Below, in pieces: positions 36,282 to 45,059 of a DNA stretch of 64,000 nt. A program made the translations under genes and the position numbers. How positions within the stretch are numbered: position 1 is the first letter of the stretch; each line of letters opens with the position of its first letter. The notes under the pieces are model-generated. The model was not told the DNA's origin. It made no database searches and saw only the letters and a list, made by a program, of their open reading frames with translations. The DNA is from Massilibacteroides vaginae (lineage in GTDB: Bacteria; Bacteroidota; Bacteroidia; Bacteroidales; Tannerellaceae): assembly GCF_900178525.1 (NCBI RefSeq), contig NZ_FXDJ01000008.1, forward strand, positions 501,001 through 565,000, read 5' to 3'.

Positions 36282-36317
36282 AAAAAAGGATGTACCGTGT
36301 TGGTACATCCTTTTTTT
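36282..36317 (-). terminator. Terminator after rplS
   Basis: AAAAAAGGATGTACC (36282-36296) and GGTACATCCTTTTTT (36302-36316) form a perfect 15-bp stem with a 5-base loop. On the minus strand it ends with the T run expected after rplS; it can also act on the plus strand. Confidence 0.88.
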
Positions 36318-36333
36318 GCGAAATATGAGTAGA

Positions 36334-36681
36334 TTAAACTCTTTTTTCTTTGATTCTTGCTTTTTTACCGGTACGTTCACGTAGGTAGTACAATTTAGCT
36401 CTGCGAACTTTACCCACTTTGTTAAGTGTGATACTTTCGATAAATGGAGAATCCATTGGGAAAATTCTTTCTACACCAACGTTTTCAGACATTTTACGAA
36501 CAGTGAAACGTTTTTTGTCACCATGTCCTGAGATACGGATAACAACACCTCTGTACTGCTGGATACGTTCTTTGTTACCTTCTTTAATACGGTAAGCAAT
36601 TGTTACTGTATCTCCACTTTTAAATGCAGGATACTCTTTTTTTACAGCAAATGCTTCCTCTGCAACTTTAATAAAATCCAT
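36334..36681 (-). CDS. rplS: 50S ribosomal protein L19
   Basis: L19 lies at the interface of the ribosomal subunits. The start at 36681 (MDFIKVAEEAFAVKKEYPAF, 115 aa) matches the family; the in-frame extension to 36735 adds residues not seen in L19. Signature segments are FKSGDTVTIAYRIKEGNKERIQQYRGVVI and VERIFPMDSPFIESITL, ending KVGKVRRAKLYYLRERTGKKARIKEKRV. A near-consensus minus-strand -7 element (TTACTTTG, one mismatch) is at 36765-36772. It stands alone. Confidence 0.96.
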   Translation of the reverse strand: MDFIKVAEEAFAVKKEYPAFKSGDTVTIAYRIKEGNKERIQQYRGVVIRISGHGDKKRFTVRKMSENVGVERIFPMDSPFIESITLNKVGKVRRAKLYYLRERTGKKARIKEKRV

Positions 36682-36883
36682 TTTTGTATAGCTTTTAATT
36701 GTTATTTTAACGAAACGCAATGTAACGGGCCCCATGTCCCGACAGAGATTACGTAAAGCGGTTGCAAAGTAACGAAAGATTTATGTGATAAACAAAATTC
36801 TTACCGCTTAAATTACTATATATACGGGTAATACTCCTCTATCTATTAAATGTACACGAATAACCTGTCAATTCTTTTTTATA

Positions 36884-36978
36884 AAGGATATTTTCCTTTT
36901 TCTATATCTGTGGAAAAACTTTTCTATATCTGTGGTAAAGTTTTTCTATATATATGGAAAAAGGAAAATAAAGGTTAT
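36884..36978. repeat. Intergenic palindromic repeat family B, copy 3 (inverted, three units)
   Basis: The 463-bp gap between rplS and the Crp/Fnr gene (36682-37144) has no gene. At 36884-36978 it contains three units of TTTTTCTATATCTGTGGAAA, the reverse complement of the units in copies 1 and 2, bounded by AAGGATATTTTCC on the left and GGAAAATAAAGGTTAT on the right. The TTGTCG-type unit is missing. The remainder of the gap holds only the promoter elements of the two flanking genes. Confidence 0.75.
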
Positions 36979-37048
36979 TTACAGAAAACAATAGTAATAG
37001 TAGCAAAAAAGGGAACAATTAATAATTAGTTCAATCACAACTTTCAGG

Positions 37049-37056
37049 TATTTTTG
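37049..37056 (+). promoter_or_regulatory. Predicted -7 element for the Crp/Fnr gene
   Basis: TATTTTTG (TAnnTTTG) predicts transcription from near 37063 and a leader of about 80 bases to the ATG at 37145. Confidence 0.45.
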
Positions 37057-37144
37057 TTCATTAAACGGTGTATTATGCAGAAAAGAAGGTTGATGTAAAG
37101 AAGTATGCTTACATTTGAGCATCTCAATTCAATACAATGATACA

Positions 37145-37816
37145 ATGAATACAGAAGAGATCGCAAAAACCAATCTTTTTGCCGGTTTAACAGCAGATGA
37201 AATCGAGCAGATACTCACGTCTGTTCAGGTTAGTGAATCTACCTACCCGAAAGGAAGTATACTTGCTATGCAAGATGAGCCGTGCAATCGCCTGATATTT
37301 TTACTGAAAGGAAGTGTTAAAGCCGAAATGACGGATCCTTCGGGAAAAATCGTCAAGGTGGAGGATATTGAGGCGCCTAATCCGTTAGCTCCACTGTTTT
37401 TGTTTGGGAAAGAGAGTCGGTTTCCCGTACAGGTTACCACACGTGAAAATGTAACAGCACTGATTATACCCAAGGGTTCTGTTTTGAAAATGCTTCGGAT
37501 GCACGAACAGCTTCTACAAAATTATCTGGATATTTCCGCGTATTACGCTTCCGCGCTCAGTAAGAAGCTGCATCTGATGTCGTTCAGAACGATCAGACAA
37601 AAGATCATTATTTATCTGCTGAATCTGCCGGAAGAAAAAGCAAATCAGGTAGAACTGGATCGAACCCAGCATGCGTTAGCAGAATACTTTGGGGTTTCAC
37701 GTCCGGCTTTAGCCCGTGAACTGCGCAATATGCAAGACGACGGCCTAATCGAACTGGAGAAAAAGATGGTTAGATTTGTAAATAAGCCTAAATTAGTACA
37801 GCTTATCCGGTTCTAA
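37145..37816 (+). CDS. Crp/Fnr family transcription regulator
   Basis: The 223-aa protein starts at the ATG of 37145 (an upstream in-frame TTG at 37115 is not needed). An N-terminal cyclic-nucleotide-binding-type domain (about 10-125) is followed by a dimerisation helix and a C-terminal Crp-type winged helix (about 150-215: TQHALAEYFGVSRPALARELRNMQDDGLI). It has no FNR-type cysteine cluster, so it is not a classical Fe-S oxygen sensor; the ligand is unknown. Similar Bacteroidota proteins regulate stress and redox genes. It is divergent from rplS and convergent with the barrel protein gene. Confidence 0.87.
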   Translation: MNTEEIAKTNLFAGLTADEIEQILTSVQVSESTYPKGSILAMQDEPCNRLIFLLKGSVKAEMTDPSGKIVKVEDIEAPNPLAPLFLFGKESRFPVQVTTRENVTALIIPKGSVLKMLRMHEQLLQNYLDISAYYASALSKKLHLMSFRTIRQKIIIYLLNLPEEKANQVELDRTQHALAEYFGVSRPALARELRNMQDDGLIELEKKMVRFVNKPKLVQLIRF

Positions 37817-37822
37817 GCGTGA

Positions 37823-38554
37823 TTAGAAGAGGAATCCTAAAGAGAAGCCCATCATGTTCAATCGTTTGTCGAGAACGATATTTCCGGCCAAAGGGAGATC
37901 ATCTCCTATCCTCTTGAAGTTTTTTTCACGATGATTTAAACCGACTTCGTAAGTAAAATCAAAAAACAACTGCCATAAAGTAACTCCAATACCTCCCATC
38001 AGGTTCACTCTAAACTTCGTGTCGTCGGTGGTGTATTTATCGTTATAATAATCGAGATTGGAGGTATACTGTATGCTATAATTGTATTTCATTGAAGCAC
38101 CTGCCATTATAGATAAACCAAAGGGTTTTTCTTTAACAAGATTATACCCAATCAGAACAGGTAGTGCGAGCGAGTGGATTTTAAGATTTAATTGGTCGGA
38201 CATTTGTTTGGTAGGCGTTGATCTCAATGGATTTACTCCTTCCGGAATATTGAAATTAAACCTGCTTTCTGTGGTATGCCAGGCCAAACTGGGTTGTAAA
38301 AAGAATCGATCGAAGTTTAAGCGTAAAAAAAGGGCTGCCATATAGCCCACCTTATATTCTACATTCGATTCAATAGGTATATCCTCTATTGTGAATGTAT
38401 TTACAACCGGTAATACGGAACTGAAACCTACTTTGGCTCCCCAGTTAAAATAAGCGCTTTGTTTTGGCTTAATCTGCACGGAATCAGTTTCCACAGCCTT
38501 TAAAACACTGCACGAAAGAAGCAACAGCGATAAAATGAGGAGCCAATGTTTCAT
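37823..38554 (-). CDS. PorT-like outer-membrane beta-barrel protein
   Basis: The 243-aa protein has a signal peptide (MKHWLLILSLLLLSCSVLKAV) and alternating strands typical of an eight-stranded barrel (FNWGAKVGFSSVLPVV ... FFDFTYEVGLNHR ... LNMMGFSLGFLF). The aromatic C-terminal residue fits outer-membrane assembly. It resembles the PorT/outer-membrane beta-barrel group with no assigned function. It is the last gene of a tight run pyrB-pyrI-flavin reductase-barrel, 7 bp after the reductase gene. Confidence 0.8.
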   Translation of the reverse strand: MKHWLLILSLLLLSCSVLKAVETDSVQIKPKQSAYFNWGAKVGFSSVLPVVNTFTIEDIPIESNVEYKVGYMAALFLRLNFDRFFLQPSLAWHTTESRFNFNIPEGVNPLRSTPTKQMSDQLNLKIHSLALPVLIGYNLVKEKPFGLSIMAGASMKYNYSIQYTSNLDYYNDKYTTDDTKFRVNLMGGIGVTLWQLFFDFTYEVGLNHREKNFKRIGDDLPLAGNIVLDKRLNMMGFSLGFLF

Positions 38555-38561
38555 GTAATTC

Positions 38562-39128
38562 TTATTTTTTCTTTTTCACGGACCAGCCGAATTTACCGAC
38601 CAATTCACCTAACTCATAATATTTACCATGCGAATAAGCAAGTAAGCCGGCTTTTTCCATATCAAAGGCACCGGTTTCAGCATTCAGGTATTTTTCGTCA
38701 GCCCGTACATTCACCACATCCGCAATAAACATATCGTGACTACCTAATGGGATAATTTCTTTCACTCTGCATTCTATACAAAGGGGAGATTCCTCTATTA
38801 ACGGAGCATTAACAAGAGAGGCTTTTCCCGGTGTGAGGTTCATTTCTTCAAACTTATGATAGGTCCGTCCGCTGTTCACACCGCACCAATCCGTCGCAAA
38901 AGCCAGGTCTTTTGTCGTCAGATTGATTACAAACTCCATATTCTTCTTTATAATAGGATACGAATGACGCTCCGGTCGTACAGAAATATAACACATGGGG
39001 GGATTTGTACAAATTGTACCCAGCCAACTTATCGTCAAAATATTATACTCATCCGGTTCACTTCCGCATGTAATCATCGCAGCAGGAAGCGGATAAATCA
39101 TCGTTCCCGGTTTCCAGTCTTGTTTCAT
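38562..39128 (-). CDS. Flavin reductase-like FMN-binding protein
   Basis: The 188-aa protein belongs to the split-barrel flavin reductase family: YPLPAAMITCGSEPDEYNILTISWLGTICTNPPMCYISVRPERHS contains the FMN-binding core and the His of the family, and FVINLTTKDLAFATDWCGVNSGR follows. It probably binds FMN and uses NAD(P)H; the partner is unknown. Its start overlaps pyrI by 4 bp, so it is part of the pyrimidine operon in transcription, but a role in pyrimidine synthesis is not established. Confidence 0.85.
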   Translation of the reverse strand: MKQDWKPGTMIYPLPAAMITCGSEPDEYNILTISWLGTICTNPPMCYISVRPERHSYPIIKKNMEFVINLTTKDLAFATDWCGVNSGRTYHKFEEMNLTPGKASLVNAPLIEESPLCIECRVKEIIPLGSHDMFIADVVNVRADEKYLNAETGAFDMEKAGLLAYSHGKYYELGELVGKFGWSVKKKK

Positions 39129-39589
39129 TTTAACACAATATCTTCCTTGTTAATTTTACGTTCGCAATAACGGCATCTGAGCGTTCCCTTTTCCCGGTCT
39201 ATTACGTCAAAATGCGTTGGCATTGGTTCATTGTTGGTAATACATTTAGGATTATTACACTTCACCAATGCTGTAATTTCGTCGGGCAATATAACCGCTT
39301 TCTTTTCTACCACTTCAAAATCGCGGATTATATTCAGTATCACGTTGGGAGCAATCAAAGCGATCCTGTTAATAATATCTTCCTGAAAGAACTTATCCGA
39401 TATTTTAATAACTCCCTTCGATCCCATTTTTGAGCTCTTAAAGTTATTGCCGATCGTAATGGTATTATTCATTTTTTCCAGTCCTAACAAGTTGGCTACC
39501 TTGAACAGGCGATCGGGGGGGATATGATCTATTGCTGTTCCATTTTCTAATGCAGCAACCTGCATTTCACGTTTTTTTTGCGCTGACAT
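39125..39589 (-). CDS. pyrI: Aspartate carbamoyltransferase regulatory subunit
   Basis: The 154-aa regulatory chain of ATCase has an N-terminal allosteric nucleotide domain (VAALENGTAIDHIPPDRLFKV) and a C-terminal zinc domain with four cysteines (CNNPKC and CRYC) that docks to the catalytic chain. It confers CTP/ATP control on PyrB. Its gene follows pyrB by 9 bp and overlaps the flavin reductase gene by 4 bp. Confidence 0.95.
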   Translation of the reverse strand: MSAQKKREMQVAALENGTAIDHIPPDRLFKVANLLGLEKMNNTITIGNNFKSSKMGSKGVIKISDKFFQEDIINRIALIAPNVILNIIRDFEVVEKKAVILPDEITALVKCNNPKCITNNEPMPTHFDVIDREKGTLRCRYCERKINKEDIVLK

Positions 39590-39598
39590 AACTTTACA

Positions 39599-40516
39599 TC
39601 AATTAATGGTAATACCTAAAACTTCACAGATAATGGCCTCACGCGTAAACAGTCCATTTCGTGCCTGCTGAATATAATAAGCCTTCGGACTATCGTCAAC
39701 GTCGTATTCAATTTCATTGACACGCGGAAGCGGATGCAGTATCCTCAAGTTATCACGACTATTATCCAACATACTATTACGTAAGATATAGACATTCTTC
39801 ACCCGTTCATATTCTTCCAGATCCGTAAAACGTTCACGTTGAACGCGTGTCATGTATAAAATATCTGATTCATTTATTATCTCTTCGGAAAAGGCCGTAT
39901 GTTCATAATACTTAATCCCGTGTTCATCACAAAAATTTTTTTGTTCTTCAGGCATACGCAACTCCTCCGGCGCGATGAAATGAAAAGTCGGATTAAAGTG
40001 AGACATACCCACAATCAGCGAATGCACTGTGCGCCCGTATTTAAGATCTCCCACCATAGTTATGGTCAGATTATTTAAATCTCCTTGTGTTTTGCGGATT
40101 GAATATAAATCAAGCAAGGTTTGAGATGGATGCTGATTGGCTCCGTCTCCTGCATTTACAATTGGAATAGTTGTGATTTCGGAAGCATAGCGGGCGGCAC
40201 CTTCCAAATAATGACGCATAATGATCAGATCGGCATAATTGCTCACCATAAGAATGGTGTCTTTTAATGTTTCACCCTTGGAGGAACTTGTTGTAGAGGC
40301 GTCCTGAAAACCAATCACTCGTCCACCCAAACGGTTAATTGCTGTTTCAAAACTCAGTCGGGTACGCGTGGAAGGTTCAAAAAACAAAGTAGCTACCACC
40401 TTTCCTTCCAACAATCGCCGATTCGGGTTCGCTTCAAATAAAGCCGCGTTATCCAAGATACGGATTATATCCTCTTCAGTACACTGATCAATAGAAACTA
40501 AACTGTTACTTTTCAT
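39599..40516 (-). CDS. pyrB: Aspartate carbamoyltransferase catalytic subunit
   Basis: The enzyme condenses aspartate and carbamoyl phosphate, the first committed step of pyrimidine synthesis. The 305-aa protein has the carbamoyl-phosphate motif [13 protein letters not shown] (about residues 47-59), the [10 protein letters not shown] loop and the HPLPRVNEI segment for aspartate. It forms the class B holoenzyme with PyrI. It is the first gene of a four-gene run with a promoter at 40542. Confidence 0.96.
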   Translation of the reverse strand: MKSNSLVSIDQCTEEDIIRILDNAALFEANPNRRLLEGKVVATLFFEPSTRTRLSFETAINRLGGRVIGFQDASTTSSSKGETLKDTILMVSNYADLIIMRHYLEGAARYASEITTIPIVNAGDGANQHPSQTLLDLYSIRKTQGDLNNLTITMVGDLKYGRTVHSLIVGMSHFNPTFHFIAPEELRMPEEQKNFCDEHGIKYYEHTAFSEEIINESDILYMTRVQRERFTDLEEYERVKNVYILRNSMLDNSRDNLRILHPLPRVNEIEYDVDDSPKAYYIQQARNGLFTREAIICEVLGITIN

Positions 40517-40541
40517 GTTTTAAGTATTCTGTCTATATATG

Positions 40542-40549
40542 CAAATGTA
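40542..40549 (-). promoter_or_regulatory. Predicted -7 element for the pyrB operon
   Basis: The minus strand reads TACATTTG (TAnnTTTG), giving a leader of about 20 bases before the pyrB ATG. Confidence 0.5.
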
Positions 40550-40552
40550 TAA

Positions 40553-40586
40553 AAAAAGCGGAGACCTTTCAGCCTCCGCTTTTTAT
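40553..40586 (-). terminator. Terminator after the alkaline phosphatase gene
   Basis: AAAAAGCGGAG (40553-40563) pairs with CTCCGCTTTTT (40574-40584). It sits directly after the phosphatase stop codon and just before the pyrB promoter. Confidence 0.85.
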
Positions 40587-42277
40587 TATTTCAAGTAATC
40601 TGTTAATGCTTGCGGTAAATAAAATGTATTGTTTTTATCTACATAAACAACCACCGAATTCAACCGGATTTCTTCATTGGCTTTCTTGCCGGCCTTCACA
40701 ATATTAGAGAAAGGCGTAATTGTCAGCTGTTTCTTCTTATTCTTAACAATTAAAACAGGTAAGCCTCCCTCCTCTTTTGAAGGTATTACTTCAAATTTAT
40801 AATCACTGAACACGTCGGTATGCTTTGCGAAATATTGATTGCTTAAATCATCTAATTTTCCACTGAAGCCCATAACTTCACAAAGATACTGGTTCAACTC
40901 TATATTCGTTTGCATACCTAACGGTATTGTGTTTTGCGGATGATAAGCAGCCAGGAAAACTTCCTCGCCGGTATGTCCACCCGTTGTAAAACCAAAACAA
41001 GTCTTAGATGTAATTATTTTTGCCATAAAAGAGGTAAGCGAACCACTATACATAGAAGCCTCAACCCCATCCGCCGAACGTTGATCTTCAGGAATAGGAC
41101 TATTTTTATAGTCTTTACAGTTGTTTAACGCATGTAATTCCTGTTCACTCAATTCAAATCCGGCATATTCTCTGAAAAGATTCTGCACTTCAGCCGCAGG
41201 GATTTCATTAACCTTACGAGCAAATCCCTGAGCCGTCATTTTAAATTTGGAGAACTGTCCGAACAACTGATGTTTTGACAACTTATCATATCCGGTACAA
41301 CGACTTACGCCAATACTGAGTCCGCTATTACCATGATCGGGTAGGATAACTACAGCTGTTTCTCCGTTTTGACGTGCAAAATCCAATGCAACTCCACACG
41401 CTTTATCAAAAGCGATGAAATCAGTAGCCATACCAATAGGATCATTGCCATGTGCTGCCCAGTCAACCTTACTACCTTCTACCATCAAAAAGAAACCATT
41501 TTCGTTTCGAGACAGTTTTTCAATAGCAATACGCGTCATTTCTTCAATAGAAGGCTGTTCGTTCACGTTACGATCCAGATCATAATCCATATCTCTTTCA
41601 CCGTATAAAGCCCACATCTTGTCTCCCTTATCGGCGCGCATGGCTTTCAAATCATCTTTGTAAACCGAATAGCCGTTTGCTTTCAGATAAGCTTCGCTTT
41701 CAGCAGGAAGCAGCGTCGTTCCTCCACCGATAACGACAGACAAATCATTGTGTGCCATCTGCGGAGCGATCCATTCATACTTTCCTCTATTGTAGCTATG
41801 CGCAGAACAGTCGGCAGGTGTAGCATGTGGAAATTCACAAGTAAAAACAAGTCCGCCTGCCTTGCCATCCAATAATTTCGCAGCTTCCAATACGGTTATC
41901 AGCGGTTGGTAAGCACGCTCAGGATCCATCGGATAGATATCATTACCCGGATCTGCAACAGGATAAGTAGACACGTAGCCTGTACGACTTGGATGACCGG
42001 TCATATAACAAGACGTAGTAGGCGCCGAATCTCCGATAGGAGCATTAGACGAATGCGTACGCACCGTACCACATAGGTATGGATCAATATTCAACTTCGG
42101 TTTGTCCGGGTTAGAATACCATTGCAACCAACGAGCAGTCGACATTGTAGCCAACGATGCACCATCCGGAATCAACACGATTAAATTCTTTACAGGTTTT
42201 ACTTCTCCTTTGTTTGTCGCGTTCAAGGGCAACAAAATCGCTAAAAGCAGAAGACCTAATGCAAGAGTTCTTTTCAT
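40586..42277 (-). CDS. Alkaline phosphatase, exported
   Basis: The 563-aa protein has a signal peptide (residues 1-20) and the metal-dependent alkaline phosphatase fold. Metal and nucleophile residues are visible in LIPDGASLATM (first Asp), APIGDSAPTTSCYMTGH (nucleophilic Ser after Asp), VEGSKVDWAAHGNDP, VILPDHGNSG and TTGGHTGEEV. It releases phosphate from phosphomonoesters in the periplasm. It follows the M24 peptidase gene by 14 bp and is last in a three-gene run. No Pho-type regulatory site was recognised. Confidence 0.92.
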   Translation of the reverse strand: MKRTLALGLLLLAILLPLNATNKGEVKPVKNLIVLIPDGASLATMSTARWLQWYSNPDKPKLNIDPYLCGTVRTHSSNAPIGDSAPTTSCYMTGHPSRTGYVSTYPVADPGNDIYPMDPERAYQPLITVLEAAKLLDGKAGGLVFTCEFPHATPADCSAHSYNRGKYEWIAPQMAHNDLSVVIGGGTTLLPAESEAYLKANGYSVYKDDLKAMRADKGDKMWALYGERDMDYDLDRNVNEQPSIEEMTRIAIEKLSRNENGFFLMVEGSKVDWAAHGNDPIGMATDFIAFDKACGVALDFARQNGETAVVILPDHGNSGLSIGVSRCTGYDKLSKHQLFGQFSKFKMTAQGFARKVNEIPAAEVQNLFREYAGFELSEQELHALNNCKDYKNSPIPEDQRSADGVEASMYSGSLTSFMAKIITSKTCFGFTTGGHTGEEVFLAAYHPQNTIPLGMQTNIELNQYLCEVMGFSGKLDDLSNQYFAKHTDVFSDYKFEVIPSKEEGGLPVLIVKNKKKQLTITPFSNIVKAGKKANEEIRLNSVVVYVDKNNTFYLPQALTDYLK

Positions 42278-42291
42278 AGCTTGATTATCAT

Positions 42292-43467
42292 TTAAAAATT
42301 AATAATATTTTCAGCAGCACAGGTAAGCTTTTCAACCCCTGCGGCTGTTACCAAATAACTGTTTTCAACACCCACAGCTCCCACTCCGGGAATAACAAAT
42401 TTAGGCTCAAGGGCGAACACCATTCCTTCCGCCAGCAAATCTTTAGAACGAGCAGTAAGCACCGGCAATTCATTTATCTGAAGCCCGATACCGTGCCCCA
42501 CGAATTTAGCTTGTTGCTTAGTTCCCATAAAATACGCTGACAAACCCTCTTTACCGGCAATCGATTCCGCCAGATTAAAAATTTCCGCAGTAGAAAATCC
42601 GGGCTGAGCTTTACTTTCCATTTCATACTGTATATCCAAAGACACCTGATGTGCTTTATAAGCCAATTCAGGCAGTTTACCTACGGCAAATACCCGTGTC
42701 ATATCTGTGCAATACGCGGTATAATTACCGGCCATATCAACCATAACGGCTGTGCCGTCTTTGAGTAATGTTCCGTTTGCGCCAATCGGACAGGAAACAT
42801 CTACTCCGGCCCCACCCAAAGCGAAGTCAAACGGAGAAGGAGCCTCTGCATTCTCTCCGGCAAGAATACTCCCCATAAAAATATCCATATTTGATCCGAA
42901 CGTACGAAAAACGCCAAAAGAACCGTTCTTCCTCATTCGCCGTTCTATTTCGTACTGAAATTCGAGATCAGTCATTCCTGCGCGATAGCATTCGGGAATT
43001 TCAGAATAAGTCTTTGTATGCATCTTACCTGAAATTCTAAACTGTTCGATCTCCCAGGGAGTTTTTATCCGGCGGATTTCACGCATCATTGTTGTTGCAT
43101 TACCCGTCTTTTCCGGTGTAAACAAAGCCTGTAACCTTACATAATCATTATAAGTAAGTTCATCGGCTTCAAGCATGATCGACTTAGGCTTTTCCATTCC
43201 GAGATCAGCCATATAATCGACTATTTGTTCCGGTTTACGGATATAAAAAACCGATTTACCGTCCAACCCATTCGGGCGTTTTACAAAAAAAAGCGGATCA
43301 CCGGTAGCCGGAAGATAAAAATAACCATTATAAATTTGTCCGGATACGTAAAAGAGGTTTACATCCATGCTCAACAAACAAGCATCATACCCTTTTTCAG
43401 ACAGATAGGATTGGATATTTTTCCACTTGATCCTTATATCATCAATTAAATTCTCTTTGATCATCAT
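42292..43467 (-). CDS. M24 family metallopeptidase (Xaa-Pro aminopeptidase-like)
   Basis: The 391-aa protein has an N-terminal creatinase-like domain (about 1-130) and a C-terminal pita-bread domain. Metal ligands are visible as VDMAGNYTAYCTDMTRVF (two Asp), GHGIGLQINELPVL (His) and GVENSYLV (Glu). In the GHGIG block the HExP motif of many members reads NELP, a known variation between subfamilies rather than clear inactivation. No signal peptide; cytoplasmic. It removes residues next to proline or cleaves Xaa-Pro dipeptides. It lies between the UPF0597 and phosphatase genes. Confidence 0.88.
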   Translation of the reverse strand: MMIKENLIDDIRIKWKNIQSYLSEKGYDACLLSMDVNLFYVSGQIYNGYFYLPATGDPLFFVKRPNGLDGKSVFYIRKPEQIVDYMADLGMEKPKSIMLEADELTYNDYVRLQALFTPEKTGNATTMMREIRRIKTPWEIEQFRISGKMHTKTYSEIPECYRAGMTDLEFQYEIERRMRKNGSFGVFRTFGSNMDIFMGSILAGENAEAPSPFDFALGGAGVDVSCPIGANGTLLKDGTAVMVDMAGNYTAYCTDMTRVFAVGKLPELAYKAHQVSLDIQYEMESKAQPGFSTAEIFNLAESIAGKEGLSAYFMGTKQQAKFVGHGIGLQINELPVLTARSKDLLAEGMVFALEPKFVIPGVGAVGVENSYLVTAAGVEKLTCAAENIINF

Positions 43468-43499
43468 AAACTAAAATCTTCTTTCAAAACTCAAAGATA

Positions 43500-44819
43500 T
43501 TAATAATTCTTTTTTTCGGTGGAAGTATTCTGTTTTTTTCCGGTCATAATTTCAAGTACCATTTTATCGGTCGTTTCCATTCCTATGGAACCTATCCGCG
43601 TAAGGTTGCTGATTGTATTGTCTACATCCTCGTCAATAATACCTTCAATATCGGTCACCACTTTATTTTCCATAGCCATCAACGCGGAAAGCATAGCCGT
43701 GGAAACACCGCTGGAAACTTTCATCGCGCAACTTGGCTTGGCTCCATCGCAGATCATTCCGGTCAGGTTGCCGATCATATTCTTTACCGCGTATGAAACC
43801 TGCTCCCTGTTTCCACCCATCAGGTATGTTATTCCACAACTTGCTCCGGTAGCAGCAACTACACAACCGCACAAGGCAGACAAACGGCCAAGACTCTGTT
43901 TTATATAAACAACCATCAAATGACTTAACATCAACGAGCGGATCAATTGTTCCTCTGTGCATTGCACATCTTCGGCAAAAGACAAAACAGGTAGCGTAGC
44001 CGCGATTCCCTGATTTCCACTGCCCGAATTGCTCATTACCGGAACCATCGCTCCATCCATACGCACATCACAAGCCGAGGAAGTCATTGCCAACATACGG
44101 GTCAGCGAAGTATCTCCCATGTATTTTTTACCATACGTTCCGGTTACGATCCGGCCCACCGAGTGACCATATTCATGCTTTGATGCTTCTTCAGCCGCTT
44201 TCTTATTCAGCCGGGCAGCATCCAGAATAAAACGAATATCTTCCAAAGGCACAGTCATCGCGAACTCATATACCGTTGCAAATGAAAGGCGAAAATCAGT
44301 CTCTTCCCCATTTTCATCCGGTTTGCAAACAGCAGAAGTAGAATCCAGCAAGACCACGCCCTCCTTTTCCAGGTAAACAAATTGCGTATGTCCATGCGAA
44401 ATAATCGCCTTTGCGCTGACTGATTTATTTGAACATACAACTTCGATATAAAGCTTGTCTACATTTTCTTTCAGCGAAACAAAAATCATCTTATCAGCTA
44501 TCATTTTACGCCCTTCCTCCACCGCTTCCGGTGTCAGATCACGCAATACCTCCAGTCCATAAGCCGATTTTCCAATCAATGCACCTAAAGCAATAGCAAT
44601 AGGCAGCCCCACCATTCCGGTTCCGGGAATTCCCACTCCCATGGCATTTTTCAGCACATTCGCACTAAGAAAAACGTCAATCCGATCCGGTTTAGCTTCC
44701 AACAACTCAGTAGCCCTGGCAGAAGCCAAAGCAACAGCAACCGGCTCGGTGCAACCGATAGCCGGAACAACTTCTTTTTTAAGTAATCTGATAATCTGAT
44801 TGATCGTGTTTCTTTCCAT
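43500..44819 (-). CDS. UPF0597/L-serine dehydratase alpha-like protein, probable L-cysteine desulfidase
   Basis: The 439-aa protein matches the UPF0597 (YhaM/CyuA) family, [4Fe-4S] enzymes that break L-cysteine to pyruvate, ammonia and sulfide. Conserved cysteines are in PAIGCTEPVAVALASA (about residue 23), CDGAKPSCAMKVSSG and CGCVVAATGASCGITYLMGG. MSNSGSGNQGIAATLPV is the other family block. The substrate could be another amino acid of the serine dehydratase group. It heads a run with the M24 peptidase and the phosphatase and has its own promoter. Confidence 0.85.
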   Translation of the reverse strand: MERNTINQIIRLLKKEVVPAIGCTEPVAVALASARATELLEAKPDRIDVFLSANVLKNAMGVGIPGTGMVGLPIAIALGALIGKSAYGLEVLRDLTPEAVEEGRKMIADKMIFVSLKENVDKLYIEVVCSNKSVSAKAIISHGHTQFVYLEKEGVVLLDSTSAVCKPDENGEETDFRLSFATVYEFAMTVPLEDIRFILDAARLNKKAAEEASKHEYGHSVGRIVTGTYGKKYMGDTSLTRMLAMTSSACDVRMDGAMVPVMSNSGSGNQGIAATLPVLSFAEDVQCTEEQLIRSLMLSHLMVVYIKQSLGRLSALCGCVVAATGASCGITYLMGGNREQVSYAVKNMIGNLTGMICDGAKPSCAMKVSSGVSTAMLSALMAMENKVVTDIEGIIDEDVDNTISNLTRIGSIGMETTDKMVLEIMTGKKQNTSTEKKNY

Positions 44820-44858
44820 TGTGTATTTATTCGGACGTTTAAGTCATATATCGAGCCA

Positions 44859-44866
44859 CAAAGATA
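44859..44866 (-). promoter_or_regulatory. Predicted -7 element for the UPF0597-M24-phosphatase run
   Basis: The minus strand reads TATCTTTG (TAnnTTTG), 39 bases before the start codon at 44819. Confidence 0.5.
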
Positions 44867-44959
44867 GTGTTTAACAGGCTGAAAAATGCAAAAAACATTA
44901 ATTCCTTAACCTACCGTTATCATATATACCTTAGTTTCAGTTTGGATTCTAATATTTTA

Positions 44960-44967
44960 TATATTTG
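44960..44967 (+). promoter_or_regulatory. Predicted -7 element for the pnt operon
   Basis: TATATTTG (TAnnTTTG) lies 92 bases before the pntAA ATG. Confidence 0.5.
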
Positions 44968-45059
44968 TATCACTTTGTAAACGCTCAGGTCTGCCAAAAA
45001 TAGTTATTCATATTCAAAGCACCTGAAAGCGGCTTTAAAACAATTAAAAAAATATTATT

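Noticed and set aside
42292-43467. Inactive M24 peptidase because the HExP motif reads NELP.
   Set aside because: Many M24 members lack His at that position while other metal ligands are present here, so loss of activity cannot be claimed.
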